Assembly (NCBI GenBank): GCA_028293545.1
Contig: JAQGOP010000043.1
Coordinates: 1-63,650, forward strand
Source: Verrucomicrobiota bacterium
GTDB lineage: Bacteria; Verrucomicrobiota; Verrucomicrobiia; Opitutales; Opitutaceae
Direction: 5' to 3'
DNA: 63,650 nucleotides
Shown piece after piece: positions 42,222 to 49,608 of the stretch. The translations under genes and the position numbers were made by a program. The notes beneath the pieces were generated by a model that saw only the letters and a program-made list of their open reading frames with translations, searched no databases and was not told the origin of the DNA. The first letter of the stretch is position 1. The number at the start of each line of letters is the position of its first letter.

Positions 42222-42893
42222 ATGCAGAACAAAGTTTTCAGTTGGTTTGCAGCAGTCGGGTTTACGCTACTGATCGTGGGCTGCGCCTTCGATGGGCGAT
42301 CGGAGAATCCGCACCCCTTGCTGGGTTGGCGAACGCATACGGGCAAAGTCGTCGCGACGAAGGTCGTACGAGGCATCGAACTGGCTGTCGTAGAGGTCGA
42401 AGCTCGCGGCCATACTATCGTCCCAGTGTCACCGGAAGGTCCTAGATTGGACTATGTCTATGACCTCTCGTACAAATATTTCTTCGAAGAAGCTGGCCGT
42501 CGAAGAGAAATAACATTCCTGCGCGGCCCTGTGGAAGGCGTTCTGCGAATCTGGTCGCTCCCCGATGACCTATGGGCAGCTTGCGATATTTCGGTTAATT
42601 ACATGCTAGATCGAGGCTACATTTGGATCTATACTTTTGGATCGGACAATAATCTTCGGTATAAACGTCGAGTGCGCGTACCATTCCCAAGCATTGACGG
42701 AATGCAAATCGTGCTCGATCCAGCATCCCAAAATTTCATTCTCTTTAAACTTTCCGGATATTCCGAGACAGCCGTCTATGACTACAATTATAGAACCGAT
42801 GAATTGGGTATCCGAAATGATTTTGATCGAGACGATCCTGTTTGGCGCTTGGGTAAAAATTTTGGACGCAAAGGTGACGGCCTTCAAGAGTGA
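42222..42893 (+). CDS. Putative lipoprotein, function unknown
   Basis: 223 residues. The N-terminus MQNKVFSWFAAVGFTLLIVG followed by Cys21 is a lipoprotein signal peptide with lipobox LIVGC, so it should be lipid-anchored. The mature part has short beta-rich blocks (GKVVATKVVRGIELAVVEVE, LDYVYDLSYKYFFEEAGRRR, IWIYTFGSDNNLRYKRRVRV) and ends DFDRDDPVWRLGKNFGRKGD. No family recognised. A fragment of a second copy of its 3' end lies at 41972-42060, so the gene was once duplicated in tandem. Base composition is lower in GC than the core genes, in keeping with the accessory stretch it opens. Confidence 0.65.
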   Translation: MQNKVFSWFAAVGFTLLIVGCAFDGRSENPHPLLGWRTHTGKVVATKVVRGIELAVVEVEARGHTIVPVSPEGPRLDYVYDLSYKYFFEEAGRRREITFLRGPVEGVLRIWSLPDDLWAACDISVNYMLDRGYIWIYTFGSDNNLRYKRRVRVPFPSIDGMQIVLDPASQNFILFKLSGYSETAVYDYNYRTDELGIRNDFDRDDPVWRLGKNFGRKGDGLQE

Positions 42894-43000
42894 CTGAATA
42901 ATGCACTTCTTGCCTGGGCAAGCACTTCGGTTCGCGACGCCCAGAGGACAAGGGTAAACGGCTGATCGCCTACTCAAAGAATTTCCCTCGGCCTTGGCGC

Positions 43001-43444
43001 ATGGGTTTCATGTTCGTCAGCCCCGGCTCAAAGCTCTGGCGGCGGAAAATGGCGGCCGTGGCGAAAGCAGTCGGCTGCGAATCAATGGATGACCTGCGCA
43101 CTCGCTTTGGTCCGAAATGGGCATTCCATCTCCGCCCAATTATTGCGCGTTGGATGTTCAATTGGTGGGACTATGATTTTACGGACGGAGAGTATTCCGC
43201 CGAGTGCCACCTTTTGGAAAAGGAAACCGGTTACAAAGCGATCGAGGAGCCTGCGTGGGAAGATGAGGAGGGCAACGAGGTGCGGCCCAAACAATGGCAC
43301 GGCTGGCTCGTTCGCGGGGAATTAGTGGAAAGTTTTAGAGAACCCCAAAAAATTATTCAGCTGGAAGCCTTTGACTTGCTGGTGGCATTGTCATGCCGGA
43401 AGCGGCAACACACGTTGACAACAGGAAGTATTCAAAATTTCTGA
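43001..43444 (+). CDS. Hypothetical protein in the accessory stretch
   Basis: A 147-residue soluble protein with no recognised family. It opens MGFMFVSPGSKLWRRKM and has several Trp/Tyr-rich segments (ARWMFNWWDYDFTDGEYSAE, QWHGWLVRGELVESF) plus an acidic mid part (EEPAWEDEEGNEVRP). No signal peptide or membrane segment. Its end overlaps by 13 bases the end of the convergent HEPN-like gene. It could be a passenger gene of the relic island. Codon use looks native enough that it may be expressed, but function is unknown. Confidence 0.5.
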   Translation: MGFMFVSPGSKLWRRKMAAVAKAVGCESMDDLRTRFGPKWAFHLRPIIARWMFNWWDYDFTDGEYSAECHLLEKETGYKAIEEPAWEDEEGNEVRPKQWHGWLVRGELVESFREPQKIIQLEAFDLLVALSCRKRQHTLTTGSIQNF

Positions 43445-44166
43445 TAAACATTTAGGACTAAGTGCTCAAGGTGAGCCTCAACCTGCGCTTTTCCGAGCCG
43501 AAATGAATTCGGATGACCCGATGAGTTCCGTAGGCCGAGGCATACATTCTTAAGGTGCTCCTTCACGTTTTTCCCTAGAATGGAGAGATCTGCGAGGATA
43601 TCCAAAAACGTACTCTCTTTCATTAACGCGAGATCGTCTTTTGATTTCGCAGTTTTCCACAAGGTGTTGCCATGTTTGTCTACAATTCGTTTCGATGCTT
43701 CGGCGTTGAATACAGTCAGGTGGTGGGCCACGACATGGTCATAGAGCAGAGATACCGCTCCCACCCAGCTGAGTACTGTAGCGGACCGATATAAAGAGGC
43801 CTCGTAAGCCTTGATTGCTTCCTCAGCGAAATCTCGCGTATCCACCGATTTGATCGCGGGAAGAAGCGCTCTCAACGAAGCAATAATAGGCGCTGGCGGC
43901 GCAGCGGGGAAAAGTTTCTCGACAACAACCTTGCCGGCAGAAGTAAGACACCACCCGGAAGGCAACGGGACCGCATAACCTTTCGCCTTTTTAAGTATGT
44001 CAGTCAGATTCCACGTTGCTACTTCACGTAACCCCGCGTCACTCGCCACCTGCCGGATTGCAGTCAGTGTCTTGGGGGTGTCATCGACAAACAGACACAA
44101 AAGAATCTTCGTCCGCTGAGATAGGTCGGCGCGGTTAAGCGTGTCTCTGAAGAGATTCTTATCCAC
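43432..44166 (-). CDS. HEPN-like protein, second gene of a two-gene module
   Basis: 244 residues, largely alpha-helical and cytoplasmic. The N-terminal ~90 residues look like a winged helix (SQRTKILLCLFVDDTPKTLT, ATWNLTDILKKAKGYAVPLP, WCLTSAGKVVVEKLF). The rest is a helical domain with ARDF-like VDTRDFAEEAIKAYEASLYR and SATVLSWVGAVSLLYDHVVA. Near the end is GLRNSSGHPNSFRLG: Arg213-x4-His218 fits the Rx4-6H motif of HEPN ribonucleases. It overlaps its partner gene by eight bases. HEPN nucleases commonly act in toxin-antitoxin and abortive-infection systems, so a defence role is inferred, not shown. Confidence 0.6.
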   Translation of the reverse strand: MDKNLFRDTLNRADLSQRTKILLCLFVDDTPKTLTAIRQVASDAGLREVATWNLTDILKKAKGYAVPLPSGWCLTSAGKVVVEKLFPAAPPAPIIASLRALLPAIKSVDTRDFAEEAIKAYEASLYRSATVLSWVGAVSLLYDHVVAHHLTVFNAEASKRIVDKHGNTLWKTAKSKDDLALMKESTFLDILADLSILGKNVKEHLKNVCLGLRNSSGHPNSFRLGKAQVEAHLEHLVLNVYQKF

Positions 44167-44656
44167 CGATAGCGGTCCTCAAAGTTGCGAGTGCGCTGGC
44201 TTGGAGCGCATAAACGTCCGGGGAGCTTTCAAGCAAGACGTTGTCACTAACAAGACGACTAAGCGTACCGCTCAGATTGCTTAAGTACGTACCCTTAAAA
44301 TAGTTCGTCGCCGTGCGCATCTCTTTTGTCAGTTCAGGTCTGGTGAACGTTTGCTTACCGCCAAATATCATCAACCGAGCAGCCGAGGCCCTAACAAGGT
44401 CAGACCCAGATTTGGCACCGATCTTCGCCGCGATCGAATTAGTTGTGAGTTGATGCCCGCTTGGAGTACTGGTTGCGGAAGGCACTACGGTACCGCTCAC
44501 CACAGATGTATCGGTTCCGGAAGGCGGGGCCGGAGGACTCTGTAACGCAGCCACCACAGATAAGAGGGCTGGCATTTCGGCTTTGAGGAACTCTTCGCTT
44601 CCCTCGTATTCAACTTCGATCTGCCCGTATTTAATACGAATCTTGCTCGTCGACAT
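44159..44656 (-). CDS. First gene of the HEPN two-gene module, possible partner/antitoxin
   Basis: 165 residues. An N-terminal beta-hairpin-like segment (KIRIKYGQIEVEYEGSEEFL) is followed by a Pro/Ser/Thr-rich linker (~40-70) and a C-terminal helical domain that reads like a winged HTH (SDLVRASAARLMIFGGKQTF, RPELTKEMRTATNYFKGTY, LSGTLSRLVSDNVLLES). No family can be named. Its stop overlaps the start of the HEPN-like gene by eight bases, indicating coupled synthesis at a fixed ratio. DNA-binding autoregulation or direct binding of the HEPN protein are both possible. The AT-rich 230-base upstream gap probably carries the promoter. Confidence 0.6.
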   Translation of the reverse strand: MSTSKIRIKYGQIEVEYEGSEEFLKAEMPALLSVVAALQSPPAPPSGTDTSVVSGTVVPSATSTPSGHQLTTNSIAAKIGAKSGSDLVRASAARLMIFGGKQTFTRPELTKEMRTATNYFKGTYLSNLSGTLSRLVSDNVLLESSPDVYALQASALATLRTAIGG

Positions 44657-44792
44657 AAATTGAGTGGGGGTTACCGGTGCTGCAACTAAGACTCCGACAA
44701 TGGTAGCCGCCGCTCTTTTAAAGCAATACTCAAACCAATAACCGTGCAGAGGAAACCATCTGCCGAATCCGATATTGATAATTATTGTTTTA

Positions 44793-44812
44793 TATCGTTA
44801 ATTATCGTTAAA
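44793..44812. repeat. Tandem 10-base units in an AT-rich intergenic region
   Basis: TATCGTTAAT and TATCGTTAAA lie head to tail, one helical turn apart, in the most AT-rich stretch of the window (about 44775-44818). It lies between the HEPN module and the divergent 104-residue HTH gene. This could be a binding site for either product or an island origin-type element. Nothing more can be said from sequence. Confidence 0.4.
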
Positions 44813-44886
44813 TAAAATCAAAGAACCACATCCAGAAAGCTTCTTCGTATAAGTTACCCAAAACGATCCTTCCGCCAGATGCGGTA

Positions 44887-45201
44887 ATGAAAGCCGCGAT
44901 AAAAGCCCCCCGTGTGTTTAGTATCGGCGCTTACTTTCAACCGATCTACCTGATGCGCGAGAAAGGGCATAGTTGGCGTTTCCTCGCTGAATGGCTTCAA
45001 CAATTTAACATCGAGATCAGTCATGTTCATCTGAGTAATTTATTTGCCCGAGAAGATGAACGGCTATCCAGGCTCACACGCAAGGAGCTCTATGAAATCG
45101 GCATGCCGAAAGAAATGATCGAGGGCATTCTTGAAAGAGAAGACCCGGCAAAGCGCTTAAGTGCGATTGATGCCGAAGACCTCGACCTCGATGCCAAGTA
45201 A
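44887..45201 (+). CDS. Small HTH protein of a mobile element
   Basis: 104 residues. The central part SWRFLAEWLQQFNIEISHVH with LSNLFARED reads as a helix-turn-helix and resembles small proteins encoded beside integrases in mobile islands. The C-terminus is basic then acidic (LTRKELYEIGMPKEMIEGIL; AEDLDLDAK). It ends five bases before the decayed excisionase-like gene on the same strand, so all were probably one transcript. A role in regulating excision or transfer is inferred from context only. Confidence 0.6.
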   Translation: MKAAIKAPRVFSIGAYFQPIYLMREKGHSWRFLAEWLQQFNIEISHVHLSNLFAREDERLSRLTRKELYEIGMPKEMIEGILEREDPAKRLSAIDAEDLDLDAK

Positions 45202-45205
45202 ACAA

Positions 45206-45345
45206 ATGAACGCTACAACTTCGCCCAACGAAGATCGGCTCCTTAAAGTTCCTGAGATCGCCGATGAGATGCGCGCCGATGAAAGACCGTTTATCGACGC
45301 ATCCAAACGGGAAAACTGAAGGCCTTCAAGGAAGGCGGACGCTGG
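45206..45345 (+). pseudogene. Frameshifted excisionase/HTH_17-type DNA-binding protein
   Basis: The ATG at 45206 starts a frame reading EDRLLKVPEIADEMRADER, then loses register around 45286 and stops at 45317. The +1 frame continues VYRRIQTGKLKAFKEGGRWL followed by IRRSV, the recognition helix and wing of the MerR-like HTH_17/excisionase family. One base change therefore disables it. In that second frame the sequence runs without a stop into the recombinase remnant, so the original gene end is also lost. Confidence 0.7.
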
Positions 45346-45845
45346 TTGATTCGGCGTAGCGTGCTCCTCTCCTATCTCGTCGCGGGCTGCACCGGTCTGA
45401 GTCGTGGGGGAATCATGCAATTACAGTGGGTAGACATTCGCTTGGACGTCCCCCGCCCTTTCATCGACGTGCGTGCATCAACTACCAAGAGCAAGAAAGC
45501 CGCTGTCATCCCCTTGTTGCGGTTTCTAGCGGACGCCCTGACGATCGCTAAGGCGAAGGGAGTACATGCCAGCGGGCGCGTCTTCCCTCGCGGCCTTCCC
45601 AGAGTAAAAACGTTGGCAAGGACTTGGCTGCGTGCGGCATCACCGTCGAAGATGAACGCGGGTTCCGCGTCGATTTCCGCGCTCTGCGGCACACCTTTGC
45701 CAGTCTCTTGGCCACGGTGGGCGTTTCCGAAATCGTGCGCGTGAAGCTGGCGCGCCACGGCGAATGGAGGCAGACCGACCGTTACACGGACCCGCACAGC
45801 ATTCCGCTCTTCGCGGAAATGGAAAAATTGGGGTCAGCCCTACCG
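45346..45845 (+). pseudogene. Decayed tyrosine recombinase (integrase) fragment
   Basis: Only the catalytic part remains. YLVAGCTGLSRGGIMQLQW carries the box-I arginine (canonical TGLRRGEI), followed by DVRASTTKSKKAAVIPL. A frameshift near 45600 moves to the frame with DLAACGITVEDERGF, RALRHTFASLLATVG, KLARHGEWRQTDRY and its catalytic Tyr. The box-II His (HxxR) is Arg. The N-terminal arm and core-binding domains are missing. It points toward the tRNA-Leu gene ~145 bases away, the usual site of such islands. Confidence 0.8.
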
Positions 45846-45989
45846 TCCCCAAATTCTGGGAAATCGTGTCAAAAATTTAGGCAACGTTGTCCAAAGCGAT
45901 TTCACTTCCGAGAATCCGAAAGTGATCCCCGCTTAGGTGAGAAACGACCGTTCTGGCTAAGGCTGTCCCAAGTTGGAAAAGTCCCGATT

Positions 45990-46074
45990 TGGTGCCCGAG
46001 GGGGGACTCGAACCCCCACGCTTTTAGGCACAGGCTTCTGAGACCTGCGTGTCTACCAATTCCACCACCCGGGC
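45990..46074 (-). tRNA. tRNA-Leu (anticodon CAG)
   Basis: Read on the minus strand it begins GCCCGGGTGGTGGAATTGGT and ends with an encoded ACCA. The acceptor arms GCCCGGG/CTCGGGC pair (one G-U), the anticodon arm is CAGGT-CTCAGAA-GCCTG giving CAG, a long leucine-type variable arm is present, and the T arm is GGGGG-TTCGAGT-CCCCC. It is 85 nt long. The island remnant abuts its 3' side. Confidence 0.96.
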
Positions 46075-46247
46075 AAAGCGGGACGGGCAAAAGACACACC
46101 CGCTGCCTTTGGAGCAAGAAAATTGATTTCGTCCGACCCCTGGAGGTTCATCCCGAAAAACCTCGAGCGGCTCCGCCGCAGGGTTGTGAGCGCCGGTTTT
46201 GTCAGGCCGGGCTCGCCATAGGCTCGCTGCCCTTCTCACGGGCTTCG

Positions 46248-46275
46248 GAGCAGGCGGGCCGCCTGCGCTACTTCG
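46248..46275. repeat. Repeat family B half-element
   Basis: AGCAGGCGGGCCGCCTGCGC then TACTTCGAA. This is a single palindrome core in the 279-base gap between the tRNA-Leu and the Dabb protein gene. The rest of that gap shows no gene. Confidence 0.8.
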
Positions 46276-46353
46276 AATCAAAAAATTCCGGCGGCCGATG
46301 CCGGAATTTTTTTCGTGTATTTCGTGGTGAACCCTCGGCCACGGCGTGGCTCT

Positions 46354-46743
46354 TCAATTTGTGATGTCGAAGGTCGTGCTCTGGCCGCGGACGGCCAGGT
46401 AGGTCTTGTACCATTCCTTCTGCGCGGGACTGTCAGCGTAAGCTTTCAACGCGGCTTCGTCGGCGAATTCCATCACGAAGGCGTGCGTCTTCGGTTTCTC
46501 GATGCCCTTCGCGTTCTGGACCTTGATGGACTTCACCCAGACATGCGTGATGCCGGGAAATGCCGCGGGCAAGGCCTTCACGCCGTCAAGCGCCGCCTGG
46601 ATCTGCTCGGGCGTGGCGCCGTCTTTCCAAGCCAGCGTGACCACGTGGATGACTGACTTCGGCGCGGTATCGGCCGCCGACGCGAGCGACGAAGCAAAGG
46701 TGAGGACGAGCAACGAGAGCAGGGGAGCGAGGAGTTTTTTCAT
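46354..46743 (-). CDS. Exported Dabb (stress-responsive alpha-beta barrel) protein
   Basis: 129 residues. The start at 46743 gives MKKLLAPLLSLLVLTFASSL with cleavage near ASA, so the protein is exported. The ~95-residue mature part is one Dabb ferredoxin-like barrel: VIHVVTLAWKDGATPEQIQA, PGITHVWVKSI, THAFVMEFADEAALKAYADS and PAQKEWYKTYLAVRGQS, ending TFDITN. Dabb domains are dimeric small-ligand or stress proteins; a secreted form is frequent in this phylum, and its ligand is unknown. It is a single gene. The upstream frame extension to 46782 is not supported. Confidence 0.88.
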   Translation of the reverse strand: MKKLLAPLLSLLVLTFASSLASAADTAPKSVIHVVTLAWKDGATPEQIQAALDGVKALPAAFPGITHVWVKSIKVQNAKGIEKPKTHAFVMEFADEAALKAYADSPAQKEWYKTYLAVRGQSTTFDITN

Positions 46744-46841
46744 GGGATAAATGAGGTTTGAACCAAACCTGAAAGAATTCACCCCCGCTGCAAGCCCGCG
46801 TCCGACGCGCGGGAGTATCCCCGGAAGGAAACTGCGGGGAT

Positions 46842-47247
46842 GTTTAAATCACGAATGGATGCCAACGGACGCGAATCCAATCCCCCGAATAGCCGCGTCC
46901 TTTCGCGGCTAACAAACGCTACTTTTTTTGTCCGCTTTCGCCGGAGGCGGCAGCCATCGGGCATCTCACCCTGCACACGCGAAACCCACGAAAGGATCCT
47001 GCCGTTCACACGGGCTGCGGAGCAGGCGGGCCGCCTGCGCTACTTCCGAAATCAGCTTGACGGACGAAAGATGAAAATCCTACCTTCCCCTAGATATTCT
47101 AGTAGAGTCATGATTCTCCCGCTCAAAGCCATTTTTCAAACATCACGCAGCCGGCCCGCCTGCTCCGGGGATCGGGTTCAGCCTCTCCGGGGTGGTTTCC
47201 GAATGACAGTCTCCGTTTCTCGGAGCAGGCGGGCCGCCTGCGCTACA
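46842..47247. repeat. Repeat cluster (families A and B) in a 527-base gene-free gap
   Basis: The gap 46744-47270 holds no convincing gene. A family A half (TCACGAATGGATGCCAACGG, then ACGCGAAT) lies at 46848-46876. Family B palindromes lie at 47020-47042, 47147-47166 (inverted and shortened) and 47222-47246. The last one ends 24 bases before the gene at 47271. Confidence 0.75.
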
Positions 47248-47270
47248 CCTTGATCGTCCCAAAAACTCCC

Positions 47271-48083
47271 ATGAACTTTTCATCTTCTTTCCTCCCGTTC
47301 CGCGCTGGTGCCGGCACCGTCTGCGCGTTGCGTTCGGCGACATTCGCCGCCGCTGTCGGCGTAATCCTGTTCGTTGCGGTGGGAAAATCCGCGGCGCGCG
47401 CGGACGAAGCGACGCAGGCGCCCCTGCTCGACATCGCGGTGCGTTCCGCGGTCGACCGCTGGGACGGCTTCAAGAAAAAGCCGGTGATGGAACACGGGAA
47501 AAAATATTTCCTGGCCGGGGCGAAGGAAATCAAGAGCGAGAAAAAACTGGTCCGGCCGGTGAACGAAGTGGCGATGCTCAACGAACTTCGCGCCGCCCTG
47601 AAGCGCCGCGGCTTCATCGAGATCGAAGGCGACCAGGTCCCCGACGTCGTCCTCACCGTGAAATACGGGCGCGGCGCGCTGACGAACCCTTACCTCGCCG
47701 ATGCCTCGTTCAACGCGCAGTCCGATCCGCCGACTTCCACGATCAACGGCGCGTTCTCGATCCAGTTGGTGAAGGAGCACGAGCCGCAGTACGAAGCGAA
47801 ATTACAAAAGGCCAATTTCGAGAAGCTCTACATCTACGTTTCCGCCTGGCAGTACCCAAAGCCCGAGGGCAAGAAGGCCAAGGAAATGTGGCAGACCACG
47901 ATGATCGTCGACGATCCGCAAAGCCGCGACCTCAACCTGGTTTATAAACAGATGTTCACCGCCGGCTCGGCCTATTTCGATCGCCCGCTTGAAAATGAGG
48001 AAGTCGAGATCGACACCCAGGTTCCCGAAGGCCGGGTCGAAATTGGTGACACGACCGTCGTCGCCGAGCCCAAGAAGAAGTAA
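47271..48083 (+). CDS. Exported protein of unknown function
   Basis: 270 residues. The ATG at 47271 gives MNFSSSFLPFRAGAGT and a hydrophobic core AAAVGVILFVAVGKSA before ARADE, a signal peptide. The mature protein has conserved-looking blocks LLDIAVRSAVDRWDGFKKKP, ALKRRGFIEIEGDQVPDVVL and LYIYVSAWQYPKPEGKKAKE with MWQTTMIVDDPQSRDLN. The layout, one domain with a tyrosine-rich late strand, resembles DUF4136-type lipoproteins, but the lipobox is absent and the match is weak. A TTG seven codons upstream is not preferred. Function unknown. Confidence 0.65.
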   Translation: MNFSSSFLPFRAGAGTVCALRSATFAAAVGVILFVAVGKSAARADEATQAPLLDIAVRSAVDRWDGFKKKPVMEHGKKYFLAGAKEIKSEKKLVRPVNEVAMLNELRAALKRRGFIEIEGDQVPDVVLTVKYGRGALTNPYLADASFNAQSDPPTSTINGAFSIQLVKEHEPQYEAKLQKANFEKLYIYVSAWQYPKPEGKKAKEMWQTTMIVDDPQSRDLNLVYKQMFTAGSAYFDRPLENEEVEIDTQVPEGRVEIGDTTVVAEPKKK

Positions 48084-48116
48084 TGCCCAATGACCAGCCG
48101 GGCTGGACGAGTAAGG

Positions 48117-49421
48117 CTAGGCGCTTGGCTGGTACTTCCGCGGGAACATCACCCGAAAGGTCGTCCCACTCTCGCCTGAGCTCGTCAGCTCCACGCTCGC
48201 GTCGAGCAATTCGCACAGCCGTTTGACGATCGAAAGGCCGATGCCTTCGCCGGCGGACTGCTTCACCTTTGAGCTCTTCGAGGAATCCAATTTCGACTGG
48301 TCCAGGACATGGGAGGAGTCGCCTTTCGGGGCTTTCTCATCGGCTTCATGCGCGACGACCGTGGCCCCTTTCAACGCAATCGCCAGCGGCGTGCCGGGCC
48401 CGCCGAGCAGGCCCGGACCGGTGTCCTTGACCATCACCCACCACGCGGATTTCTCCTCGCCCCACGTCAGGGTCACGCCGCCCTGCTGCGTGTATTTGAG
48501 CGCGTTCAACACCAGGTTCTGCACCAGGCGGCGGACCTTGCCGGCATCGCCCTCAACCAGGAGGCTCTCGGGTCCGTCGGCTTTGAGGTAAAGCCGGCGT
48601 TGGACGGCCATGGGCTCGACCGCGCGCTGGAGTTCCTTGACGAGGTGAGCGGCGTCGAACGGCGCGATCTGGCGGTTTTCGTGGCCGGCCTCGAGCCGGG
48701 AAAGTTCGAGCAGGTCGCCGAGCATCGACGCCACGGTCTCGACGCCCTGCTGGAGCAGCGTGGCGAATTCCACGCGATCCGCTTCGGCGATCTCCGCCAT
48801 GCGCAGGACGTCCGCCGCGCTCGCGACGGATTGGATGTTGCCGCGCAAATCGTGCACCGCCTGGTGAATCAGCGCCGCGCGCCGCCGCTCCAACTCCTTC
48901 ACCGTGGCCAGCGCCTTTTCCAAATCGCCCGCCATGCCGGCCGCTTCGGAGCGTTCCATGCGCGCGTATTGGAGCGCGCTTTCGCTGATGCCTTCGTTGA
49001 CCAGCTGCGCGAGTTCCCGATGCGCGACGGCCAGCGCTGCGGGAGTCATCCCGGCTGGAAGCGCGGCGTAGCGCTCGATTTCATCAAAGAGGCAAAGGTG
49101 CAGCTGGCCCCATTCACGCATCAGCTCCAGCTGGGTGTAACCCTGCTGCCAACGTTGCAGACCGTGCTTCACTTCCTCACGGCCCATCGAGGCGTCGGCG
49201 TCCGTCGCCCGCGGGCTGCCAGGCCGGCTCCGCAGTTTTCGTTCGAACGCGTTGAGGACCGCCGGGATGTGGTCGTTGAACTGTGTGCGGGTCAGTGAAT
49301 CGCTGGTGGTCTGCGCCGGGTCGGCGCGGGCGGCCGCGCGCCACGCCTGGAGGATTTGCTCGCGCCGTTCGGCCAGGTATTCGGCGAGACTTGCGAGCGA
49401 GGTTATGACGGCATCGTTCAA
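48117..49421 (-). CDS. Soluble sensor histidine kinase with RsbRD-like N-terminus
   Basis: 434 residues, no membrane segment, TTG start. Residues ~10-155 are an RsbRD/globin-sensor-like helical domain (LAEYLAERREQILQAWRAA, QRWQQGYTQLELMREWGQLH). The kinase core has H box HQAVHDLRGNIQSVAS (His190), N box LVQNLVLNALKYTQ, G1 VKDTGPGL and G2 AGEGIGLSIVKRL. Between G1 and G2 an unusual insert (~45 residues, KAPKGDSSHVLDQSKLDSSK and KSSK) replaces the usual short ATP lid. No cognate regulator adjoins it directly; the receiver protein at 51058 is the nearest candidate. It is divergent from the desaturase gene. Confidence 0.9.
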   Translation of the reverse strand: MNDAVITSLASLAEYLAERREQILQAWRAAARADPAQTTSDSLTRTQFNDHIPAVLNAFERKLRSRPGSPRATDADASMGREEVKHGLQRWQQGYTQLELMREWGQLHLCLFDEIERYAALPAGMTPAALAVAHRELAQLVNEGISESALQYARMERSEAAGMAGDLEKALATVKELERRRAALIHQAVHDLRGNIQSVASAADVLRMAEIAEADRVEFATLLQQGVETVASMLGDLLELSRLEAGHENRQIAPFDAAHLVKELQRAVEPMAVQRRLYLKADGPESLLVEGDAGKVRRLVQNLVLNALKYTQQGGVTLTWGEEKSAWWVMVKDTGPGLLGGPGTPLAIALKGATVVAHEADEKAPKGDSSHVLDQSKLDSSKSSKVKQSAGEGIGLSIVKRLCELLDASVELTSSGESGTTFRVMFPRKYQPSA

Positions 49422-49498
49422 TGGAGTTTCCCCAAGAGAAGTACCCGGTTCCGACGTGCAAGCGAAAAGGTCGGGCCGCGGTCGGCCGAGGGGAGGGG

Positions 49499-49528
49499 GG
49501 ATTCGCGTTTATTCCCGTCCATTCGCGC
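49499..49528. repeat. Repeat family A half
   Basis: ATTCGCGTTTATTCCCGTCC then ATTCGCG is the inverted orientation of the family A arm. It lies between the divergent histidine kinase and desaturase starts. No partner arm was seen. Confidence 0.7.
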
Positions 49529-49608
49529 TGAGCGGGTTTGGCGGGGCTCACGGGCTTCAGGACTTTTTTAGTGGAAGTCGGCGGGACCATGGCAACATTA
49601 CCCGGGTC

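Noticed and set aside
45624..46364. Long frame running from the integrase remnant through the tRNA-Leu
   Set aside because: Only its first ~70 codons are recombinase. The rest is read-through of an antisense tRNA and intergenic repeats.
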